Both the position numbers and the translations under genes were made by a program. The notes below the pieces were generated by a model. The model searched no databases and was not told the origin of the DNA. It was given only the letters and a program-made list of their open reading frames with translations. Below, piece after piece: positions 55,983-64,000 of a stretch of DNA of 64,000 bases. Source of the DNA: Takifugu bimaculatus (Eukaryota; Chordata; Actinopteri; Tetraodontiformes; Tetraodontidae); assembly GCA_004026145.2 (NCBI GenBank), contig CP034996.1, forward strand, positions 8,865,891 to 8,929,890, written 5' to 3'. The first letter of the stretch is position 1; every line of letters starts with the position of its first letter.

Positions 55983-56149
55983 GTGAGACGTGTGTGAGTG
56001 GAGCAAGAGATCACACAAAAGCACTTTTCCACTTGTTCTATACTTTTTTGTGTGTGAATTTTGTTGAATGTAGTTGTTTCATAGATTTAGTGGGGGGGTT
56101 CATATTAGAGTGTGTGAGTGAGTATTTGGCAGCCAAGCGCATGCGGCTG

Positions 56150-56972
56150 TCATGGCGTCAGCTTAGCTGGTTGAGCAGGAAACGTGGTGAAAGTGGGATC
56201 AGGCTCAGTGCTCAGTGTGGAGGAGTAGGTGATTAGGGCACAGCTCCATAAAGTCCGCCACTCGTATGTATAAGTCCCGCACAGTCCAGTCCCGCAGCCT
56301 GTTACAGCTGTGAGGCGTCAGTGGCGTCAGATGTTGGTGGAGATGGCAGGTGAGATGGGTGAGGTGTTGGGTGAGATAGCTGAGATTGGTGAGACTGGTT
56401 AGGTGGGCGAGACAGGAAAGGTGGGCAAGGTGATGGGTGTAACAGGTGAGATAAGTCAGGTGTTGGGTGAAGCAGGTGAACTAGGCAGGACTGGTGAGGA
56501 GTTGGGTGAAGTGATGTGTGAAGCGGGGGAGGTGATAGGTTGGGCAGATGAACTAGGTGCGGCAACAGGTGAACTGAGTGACGCAGGTGTAAGGACAGGG
56601 GAGCTGAGTGAGGGTGGCCTGCTCCTATAAAGCAGCGGCGCAAGCACAAAAACATGACGGATGTTAGGGAGAGAAAAGCTAGGTGGCTGGAGATCACAGC
56701 TGCTGCTCTGGACACCAGATACTGTGAATCCTACTAATGTCTGACTGTAGTAAGGTGTCACACACAGATGTTTGACAGTCAGGAAAGTAAACTGTACCCT
56801 GGAAAAATGTACACATTGTTTCTCCAGCAGACCAAAGGCATGAAGGGCCTTGATCTGGAGAAACATTTCCCTAACAAACTCCTTTTTTATCAGATGGCGA
56901 GACATGTTGGATCTCACCAAACAGGAGATTTTTAGATTAAAGAAACAAGTGAGAAACCAGCTCAATATCTAC
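56150..56972 (+). pseudogene. LINE copy 3 ORF1 remnant
   Basis: LSWLSRKRGESGIRLS near 56160 corresponds to the copy 2 N-terminus. The RRM-like and CCHC parts are deleted. A long Gly/Glu repeat (GEVLGE, GETGKVGKVMG, GELGRTGEELGEV) covers 56340-56630. Decayed C-terminal sequence ends with IFRLKKQVRNQLN (about 56928-56966). Many stops interrupt it. Confidence 0.75.
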
Positions 56973-57040
56973 TGATAAGCTCAGTCATTTTGTTTCCTTT
57001 CTTTTGTTTTACTGTCTCTGGTTTTAACTTTTCCCTCACA

Positions 57041-57150
57041 ATGAATGTTTTTAGATTAGGGATGTTAAATGTAAACAGAGTCAGAGAACCAAGGAAAAGG
57101 ACACTAGTGTTTGACACAGCATGGAGTAAACGTATTGATGTTCTGTTTTT
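57041..57150 (+). pseudogene. LINE copy 3 ORF2, first part
   Basis: The start MNVFRLGMLNVNRVREPRKR is followed by LVFDTAWSKRIDVLFL, where the inserted LINE interrupts. The last 14 bases (GATGTTCTGTTTTT, 57137-57150) are repeated at 59824-59837. Confidence 0.85.
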
Positions 57151-57179
57151 GCTCTCGTTGCTCACATTGGCAACGACAG

Positions 57180-57618
57180 TACGACCTGGAGAAGTGTTAT
57201 TGGGAAGAACAGCCCCCCTGATCTGAACCCGAATGGTGTTTTGTTATTGGACTTCTGTGCTCATCTTAGATTGTCCATAACAAACACCTTGTTCAGGCAT
57301 AAAGGCGCCCACATGTGCACTTGGCATCAGGACGCCTTAGGCCGCAGATCAATGATCGACTTTATGGTCATGTCATCGGATTTGCGGCCGCATGTTCTGG
57401 ACACTCGGGTGAAGACAGGGGCGGAGCTGTCAACTGATCACCACCTGGTGGTGAGTTGGCTCCGATGGTGGAGGGGGTGCTGGACAGACCCAGCAGACCC
57501 AAATGTATTGTGAGGGTCTGCTGGGAACGCCTGGCAGAGTCTCCTGTTAGAAGGAGCTTCAACTCACACCTCCGGGAGAGCTTTGACCATATCCCGGGGA
57601 GGTGGGGGACATTGAGTC

Positions 57619-57649
<31 letters not shown>

Positions 57650-59790
57650 TAGCGTCTATACAATCAAAATTGTTTCAAGGCGCTTTCCAGAATCCCAGGG
57701 CCTAACCCCAGACAAGCAACAGTGGCAAGGAAAAACTCCCCTTTAACAGGAAGAAACCTTGAGCAGGACCAGGCTGATGTAGGGGGACCCTCCTGCTGAT
57801 GGCCGGCTGGGTAAAGAGAGAGGAGAGGAGAGGAGAGGAGAGGAGAGGAGAGGAGAGGAGAGGAGAGGAGAGGAGAGGAGAGGAGAGGGAGAGGGAGAGG
57901 GAGAGGAGTGGAGAGAGTCTGAGTGGACCATGTTCCGTGCCTCCATTGTTGACGCGGCTGACCGGTGCTGTGGCCGCAAGGTGGTTGGTGCCTGTCGTGG
58001 CAGCAATGCCCGAACCCGCTGGTGGACAGCAGTGGTGAGGGATGCCGTCAGGCTGAAGACGGAGTCCTATCGGGCCTTACTGGCCTGTGGGACTCCTGAC
58101 GCAACAGATAGGTACCGGCAGACCAAGCGCAGTGCAGCTACGGCGGTTGCCGAGGCAAAGACCCGGGCATGGGAAGAGTTCGGTGAGGCCATGGAGAATG
58201 ACTTTCGGATGGCCTCGAAAAGGATCTGGACCACCATCCGGCGTCTGAGGAAAGGGACGCAGTGCACTGTCAACGCTGTGTATAGTGGTGATGGTGTGCT
58301 GCTGACCTCAACTCGGGATGTTGTGGATCGGTGGAAGGAATACTTCGAGGACCTCCTCAATCCCACCAACGTGCCTTCCAATGAGGAAGCAGGGCCTGGG
58401 GACCTGGGGATAGGCTCTCATATCTTCAGGGCCGAAGTTGCCAAGGTAGTCAAAAAACTCCTCGGTGGCAAGGCCCCAGGGGTGGATGAGATCCGCCCAG
58501 AGTTCCTTAAGGCTCTGGATGTTGTAGGGCTGTCATGGCTGACTCGATTCTGCAACATTGCGTGGACATCGGGGGTGGTAGTCCCTCTTTTTAAGAAGGG
58601 GGACCGGAGGGTGTGTTCCAACTATAGGGGGATCACACTCCTCAGCCTCCCTGGTAAGGTCTATTCAGGGGTACTGGAGAGGAGGGTCCGTCGGATAGTC
58701 GAACCACGGATTCAGAAGGAGCAATGTGGTTTTCGTCCTGGGCATCGAACAGTGGACCAGCTCTACACCCTCAGCAGGGTCTTCGAGGGTGCATGGGAGT
58801 TTGCCCAACCAGTCCACATGTGTTTTGTGTTTTCGACCATGTCCCTCGGGGGGTCCTGTGGGGGGTTCTCCGAGAGTATGTGTCGGGCCCGCTGATACGG
58901 GCCGTCCGCTCCCTGTATGATCGGTGTCAGAGTTTGGTCCGCATTGCTGGCAGTAAGTCGAACTCGTTTCCAGTGAGGGTTGGTCTCCACCAGGGCTGCC
59001 CTTTGTCACCGATTCTGTTCATAATTTTTATGGACAGAATTTCTAGGTGCAGTCATGGTGTTGAGGGGGTCCAGTTTGGTGACCTCAGGATCGGGTCTCT
59101 GCTTTTTGCAGATGATGTGGTCCTGTTGGCGTCATCAGCCTGTGACCTCCAACGATCACTGGATCGGTTCTCCGCCGCATGTGAAGCGGCTGGGTTGAAA
59201 ATCAGCATCTCCAAATGCCATGGTTCTCAACCGGAAAAAGGTGGAGTGCCTTCTCCGGCTCAAGGAGGAGATCCTGCCCCGAGTGGAGGAGTTCAAGTAC
59301 CTCGGGGTCTTGTTCACGAGTGAGGGAAGAATGGAGCAGGATATCGACAGGCGGATCGGTGCGGCATCCGCAGTAATGCGGACTCTGCACCGGTCCGTAG
59401 TGGTGAAGAGAGAGCTTAGCTGAAAGGCAAAGCTCTCGATTTACCAGTCAATCTTCGTTCCTACCCTCACCTATGGTCATGAGCTTTAAGCAATGACTGA
59501 AAGAACAAGATCACGGGTACAAGTGGCCGAAATGAGCTTCCTCCGTAGGGTGGCTGGGCTCTCCCTTAGAGATAGGGTGAGAAGCTCTGCCATCCGGGAG
59601 GAGTTCGGAGTAGAGCCACTGCTCCTCCGCGTTGAGAGGAGCCAGATGAGGTGGCTTGGGCACCTAGTCAGGATGCCCCCTGGGCCTGGGAATGCCTGGG
59701 GATCCCCACGGATGAGCTGGAAGAAGTAGCTGGGGAGAGGGAAGTCTGGGCTTCTCTTCTTAGGCTGCTGCCCCCACGACCCGATCCCGG
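57180..59790 (+). pseudogene. GATG-tailed LINE ORF: endonuclease end, RT
   Basis: The endonuclease C-terminus reads LLLDFCAHLRLSITNTLFRH, HMCTWHQDALGRRSMIDFMV and STDHHLVVS (the Asp-His catalytic pair). After the L2 insert the frame continues FRASIVDAADRCCGRKVVG. The RT thumb-proximal region has GGKAPGVDEIRPEFLKA, NYRGITLLSLPGKVYSGVL and EQCGFRPGHRTVDQLYTL. The first catalytic block (expected DLEKAFDRVP) is damaged by a deletion near 58830. HQGCPLSPILFIIFMDRIS and LLFADDVVLLAS (FADD about 59107) remain. A stop at about 59420 and the C-terminal deletion complete the damage. Confidence 0.85.
57620..57914 (-). mobile_element. L2/Maui 3' end nested in the GATG-tailed LINE
   Basis: On the minus strand this is only the L2 3' UTR end, with the terminal repeats (TCAAATCAAATCAAATC on plus) at its left. 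GAGTCT stands on both sides (57614-57619 and 57915-57920), a short target duplication; removing the insert restores the host reading DIESEW. A (GGAGA)n tract lies at about 57820-57890. Confidence 0.85.
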
Positions 59791-59837
59791 ATAAGCGGTA
59801 GAGGATGGATGGATGGATGGATGGATGTTCTGTTTTT

Positions 59838-60491
59838 ACAAGGGGTCCACAGTGATGGAGACAACAATGCGGACTGGGAGAAACGGTGGGAAGGGCAGGT
59901 GACTTTGAGCCACAACACCACGCACAGTGGTAGAATGGACTTCCTCTTCACCAGGGGCTTCACTCCATCCTCCCTGGTGGTGGAGCATGTTTTATTATAT
60001 TATTTTATTTATATTTATGCTCCCACCAGCGCCACAAAGAGGAAGAGGTTTTATTGCTTTAAACGCCACTTCACTGTTGGGGTTGTAGAAAATATGCAAG
60101 TTGGTTTTAAAGATTATGCTGTGGTTTTAGGTGATATTGGTATTAGGAACATTTTACCCAAGAGTGCATACTGGCATTTTACATGTCTTGGACAGTTGCA
60201 AAACAGAAATATAGCTCCTTTGTCAGCAGTATACTCTCAGCGCCACACGACACACATATAGGTCCATTTAAGACTTGGAGTCTTAAATAGTGGAACTTGA
60301 GGTGGTTAACACTTCCACGGGAGAACGAGGATGCATTGAAGACCATAAGTCCAAAAAAATGGAACAACCAGTGTGGCGCTGCAATGCCCGCTGCAGACTG
60401 AGGTTAGTTTTATTTTTATAGACTTATGAACAACCTCAGCCAATTCTCTAACACGTGGTTTCAAAAGAATATACTTTGCTCTGTCAATTGA
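59838..60491 (+). pseudogene. LINE copy 3 ORF2, second part
   Basis: After the nested LINE the endonuclease continues: QGVHSDGDNNADWEKRWEGQ, LSHNTTHSGRMDFLFTRGF, then IYAPTSATKRKRF. A deletion follows, then NILPKSAYWHF. RT is missing: the sequence goes from the LLCQQYTLN-like region (about 60225) to WRCNARCRLRL near 60375-60405, the ORF2 C-terminus. Confidence 0.8.
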
Positions 60492-60577
60492 CCAATTGCA
60501 CTTTGCATATTTAAAAATGTGGTTTTTTGTGTCCCAGTGAAATTGTAAATAAAGTGTTTTTGTAAAAATCTAAATCT

Positions 60578-60812
<235 letters not shown>

Positions 60813-61624
60813 CGCAGCAGTTCAGAGCGTCATCGATCATGTCTGCTCAGACTCGACCAGCAGGCGGCCCCAGTGAGCCGTCTTTTGATCCTGTTGAGGG
60901 TTTTCCAGCAGTAACTCGAACCGTCGCTGTAAAACCTGCAGACAGTCTCAGAAAATGTTATTTTCGTGAATGTGTCACATGTTGAGGCTTTTTCGGTCCA
61001 AACGACACAAAGGAGAAGAGCACCAACAGTCAAACCGCTGTGAACTTCTTCTAGAGGCCCTTAAAATCTCCAGAATGTCAGCATTTAGTCATGGATAACA
61101 CAAATAATAATACTATACTCATAAATGTGTATTTTATAATGTCTAATAACATAATTGTTTTCATTTAGCGCTGTGGGTCCCCCTCCATGGATGAAGGAAT
61201 ATCGCAGGAATATTCAGGAATAGTTTAACAGCCATATTTTTTTCCAATATTAATATACAAAACTCAAGTTTCTGAGAGGAAACTCTCCCATATTCAATAA
61301 TGGAAGAACCCTGCTTGTTCACCGGCAGCTGATGAAAGATTTGACGTCATTCTTAATGACTTGTCTCAATTCTGGTGACAGAATAAGACTGTTTATCTTA
61401 TTTAGACTTTTGAAAACGTGTTAAGGAAAAATTCAAAGAACTCAAATGGGAAAAATTTTAATTGTTATGGCTATATAAACATCTTAAAGCCTAATTAGAT
61501 TAGTCCTTTATGAATAAATATAGATTAATTGCTATAACTGGAGACTATTGTACAACGGAAGCGCGTTATGATGTGAGTAACGTGTGGAGCAGCGGCAGAA
61601 ATCATGGATTTAAAGACCAGCAGT
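60813..61624. other. No recognised gene
   Basis: Short ORFs without recognisable domains. Confidence 0.4.
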
Positions 61625-62626
61625 GCATTTTCATCACAGTTAAGATTTATTTCATTCAACATTTCACATTACAAATATTTAAAAATTATGCATACTGTTA
61701 TAAATAGTTGGCTGCAAACAATTAAATAACATTAGAATTTTCTTTTCGGTTTCACTAGCACTTCTACAGACCAACTCCTAGAAATATGGAACATATCCGT
61801 ATTATATAACTTAATTAGAAAAGAAAATACAAAAATAGGAACTTATAAAGTGAAATGACAATAAAAATTAAGGTGATATCTTAAGTAAAAAAAGAAACTG
61901 CTATTAATAAATACAACAACCTTCCCATACACAGTTAAAAACTATTGAAATCTTGCCATTAAGTAACATCATTAACAGACAAATATTTAAATATTTATTT
62001 TCCTTCAGAAAATGTGAACCATATATTGTGGAGCACAATATAGCAATTAGTAAAAACTAGACACTTTAACATATTAAAAGCTTCACCTCAAAAATATAAC
62101 AAAAATCTGATCAAAATTATAAAAATCAATTATACATTCCAATTTAAAATATACCAATAAACAGCTAAATACATTGTTGACCTAATAATTACAATGCAAT
62201 CAATCACAGTAGCTTAAAATAAAAATAAGCAAATGAGCACAAAACCTTTTAATGTTTGAAAAATAACTTCAATTATTTATATTAGTACAAATAGTTTGAT
62301 TTCTTTTCTTTTTTACAAACACCAGCATGAAAAGGATTACAATAACAGTAGAAAATGACTGTGAAAAACATATTAACATCTTCATTAAATGTCTGCAATT
62401 AAAAATGGCATTAAAGAATTACATTGCAAAGAGTCTTTTTCTTTTTTAATCTGGAAAAGGGTTCAAAAGAAGTATTGCACATAACAACTTGAAGTTAACT
62501 TGCAACATTTACCACATTCAAGTCTTTAAGCTCCCCTTCCTCTGGGTAGTAAAGATGGCCTGGGTGGGGTGGGGGTGGTGGGCTTTTTTGGGGGGGCTCA
62601 AGTCTTTGTTCTACCCTAACAGTGTT
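61625..62626 (-). other. Possible 3' UTR of a minus-strand gene
   Basis: The stretch is AT-rich and repeat-poor compared with the rest of the window. On the minus strand AATAAA (61651-61646) stands near its end. It follows directly on the candidate terminal exon at 62715-62627. In mammals the gene upstream of NSG2 in the same direction is near CPEB4, but nothing here identifies that gene. Confidence 0.3.
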
Positions 62627-62715
62627 CTACGAGGATGCTCGAAACTTCTGCACTGCCTGATTGCAAAGTTCGTTTCTCGCCTGTCTTATCTGTTTGGCGA
62701 ACATCCTGCAGAGGT
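62627..62715 (-). CDS. Candidate terminal coding exon, gene unrecognised
   Basis: On the minus strand a strong pyrimidine-rich acceptor (CCCCCCTCCACTCGCAG) precedes 29 codons reading LCRMFAKQIRQARNELCNQ then AVQKFRASS and TAG (62629-62627). The peptide is an amphipathic, Arg/Lys/Gln-rich helix-like tail. The next AATAAA lies about 1 kb downstream in AT-rich sequence. This looks like a last exon, but I do not recognise the protein and a single short exon can occur by chance. Confidence 0.35.
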
Positions 62716-63658
62716 CTGCGAGTGGAGGGGGGAGGTCAACAGGCGCAGTAGAGGGGCGGTGAGGTCAGGTCAGAGCGGTGTGTGCGCGCGTGTGTGTGTG
62801 TGTGAGTGAGTGTGAATGTATGTCTGGGGAGGGGGGGTCCTTAACAACATTTGGTGCACACCACAACAATTAATTCAAATGTGTTTTTCCTCATGCATGC
62901 TAAAGATTACCACAGCTGCTAGTTCAAGAATATATAGATATACGCATATAGACTCAGTTTTTCAAATACTAAAATATTTCAACAACAAACATCCACTCTT
63001 GTGATGCGAGAGTCAGTCAACGGGAGTTAAGTCCACCGAGGAAGAGGAAGCCAGACAGAAGTTTCCCTTTTTCTGACTAGTTGATCCTGGTTGAGGTTTT
63101 TATTCTGGCCGTGCTGATGGTGCCTAACTATCTAGAAAAGCCGAGACCACACATCCACACAGGTGCACACTAAGCTGTCAAGTTTCCTCAGCACTGAAAT
63201 GTATAAAAAGCATAATTGAAAATAAAATCTATTGAAATCAGTCAAGGTTTCTTCTTTAAATGAACATTTCCATATATGCAGATCTCTCAGTAACAAAAGT
63301 ACAAAAGCTACTTTTCACAATGTGAAAAATTGAGGTATTGCAAAAAGGAGTTTCCCCTCTGAAAAATGTGCCTAAAATGACTGTTGGAAAAAGAAAATCT
63401 TTAGAAAAGTAGTGCATAATAATCCATGTTCTCATGTGCATGACAAAATAACTTTGCTAGAAAACACTGTAGCAAAAATCAGCAGGCGTGTAGAAAAGAA
63501 TTCTTCACAAAGACTTTGAACTTCTAAAGGTCTGAGGGCAGTGTCCATGAGGGCAGAGCTGAGGGCATGCACATGAAGCTGCCCCAGACAGCACAACACA
63601 CTCCCTCCTGCCTACAGCCCGTGAAGGGGTGTGTCTGTGTGAGTGTCTAAAGGTGTGT

Positions 63659-63663
<5 letters not shown>

Positions 63664-63713
<50 letters not shown>
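63664..63713 (+). repeat. (TG)n microsatellite
   Basis: About 24 TG units. Confidence 0.95.
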
Positions 63714-63715
<2 letters not shown>

Positions 63716-63891
63716 CTGATCTTTGGGTGTTGGCATCAGTAAATCTGCTGGATTCAGGTGGTTTTGTAAAAGCTTTAAATGTGAAGAGATGAGAAAGGAA
63801 GTTAAACTAGTCGGTGGGAGTGGCAACACACAGCTGACGCCATCTTCAGTTACGCTTTAACAACACAGATGCCGAGGCAGCAGCAGGGGTA

Positions 63892-63894
<3 letters not shown>

Positions 63895-63922
<28 letters not shown>

Positions 63923-63958
63923 GGGGGGGGGGGGGATGGGGTTGGGGGGGGGGGGGGG
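63895..63958 (+). repeat. (TG)n followed by G-runs
   Basis: TG units are followed by a 14-G run, GATGGGGTT and another long G-run of about 15. This is a potential G-quadruplex sequence. Confidence 0.9.
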
Positions 63959-64000
63959 TAAGCTCTGTGGGAAGGCAGAACACCTTCGCTACCATCACCT

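Larger units (their letters stand above)
57151..59823 (+). mobile_element. APE-type LINE with GATG tail, nested in LINE copy 3
   Basis: A 5'-truncated LINE of a third type. It is flanked by the 14-bp repeat GATGTTCTGTTTTT and ends in GATGGATGGATGGATG. It begins inside the endonuclease domain, continues through RT and lacks part of the C-terminus (a join at MPPG|PGNAWG). An L2 fragment (57620-57914) is inserted in it. Fish genomes carry many copies of this (GATG)n-tailed type; I do not assign the clade. Confidence 0.85.
55983..60570 (+). mobile_element. Tx1-like LINE copy 3 (old, interrupted)
   Basis: The 5' UTR aligns loosely with copy 2 (GTGTGTGAATTTTG..., GCATGCGGCTGTCATGGCG versus GTGCGGCCGTCATGGGGG). 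ORF1 is decayed, and ORF2 starts at 57041 and is split by another LINE (57151-59823). The 3' end (GTAAATAAAGTGTTTTTGTA) is at about 60570, followed by microsatellites. It is clearly more diverged than copies 1 and 2, and much of ORF2 (all of RT) is deleted. Confidence 0.8.
62716..64000. other. Right edge: microsatellites, no recognised gene
   Basis: Contains TG tracts (62777-62803, 63664-63713 and 63895-63922) and G-runs (63922-63958). It may be intron of the gene whose last exon is proposed at 62.6 kb. Confidence 0.4.

Noticed and set aside
62489..62809. Plus-strand ORF of 106 codons
   Set aside because: It is rich in Trp/Gly and Cys/Val from G-runs and TG repeats, has no domain and overlaps the better minus-strand exon candidate.

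Overview
The window is vertebrate nuclear DNA, almost certainly from a ray-finned (teleost) fish. One recognisable host gene with spliced exons sits among dense fish-type transposons: L2/Maui-type LINEs, Tx1-like LINEs, Ty3/Gypsy elements including a sushi-type chromovirus, and a hAT remnant, plus many CA, CCT and CTCTC microsatellites. There are no bacterial operons, phage genes or CRISPR arrays.

Host gene. On the minus strand, about 45.2 kb down to 25.0 kb, lies nsg2 (neuronal vesicle trafficking-associated protein 2; HMP19/NEEP21/calcyon family). A non-coding first exon ends at a GTAAGT donor at 44993. Four coding exons follow (44580-44452, 38669-38559, 26823-26713, 25169-24972). All coding junctions are phase 0 and the protein is 182 aa. 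Its introns hold L2 copies, a hAT remnant, a SINE-like tRNA head, a solo LTR and a 167-bp CCT tract. At the right edge (about 61.6-62.7 kb, minus) there may be the last exon and 3' UTR of another, unidentified gene.

Left transposon block (1-22.4 kb). In order: a minus-strand Tx1-like ORF1 relic; a 5'-truncated Ty3/Gypsy element with its 3' LTR; a Tx1-like LINE (copy 1) with a piece of a different LINE in its 3' UTR; L2 fragments, one joined 3' UTR to ORF; a 1.3-kb internally deleted Gypsy element with a GGGTT target duplication; an inverted pair of an unnamed ~0.4-kb repeat; and more L2 fragments.

Right transposon block (46-60.6 kb). A nearly full-length Tx1-like LINE (copy 2) starts about 0.75 kb upstream of nsg2, pointing away from it. 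Its 3' UTR is split by a 4.2-kb internally deleted chromodomain Gypsy element (TSD TATTT). A second, older Tx1-like LINE (copy 3) follows head-to-tail, joined through a short TCTTCTTCTT tract. Copy 3 ORF2 is split by another LINE (14-bp TSD), itself split by an L2 3' end (GAGTCT duplication). TTC or pyrimidine tracts at several Tx1 termini suggest insertion into microsatellites.

Every transposon ORF has frameshifts, nonsense codons or deletions, so none looks autonomous as read here. I found no clearly new cellular system. The most notable items are the layered nesting, the possible microsatellite targeting by the Tx1-like LINEs, and the deleted chromovirus that keeps its terminal modules.
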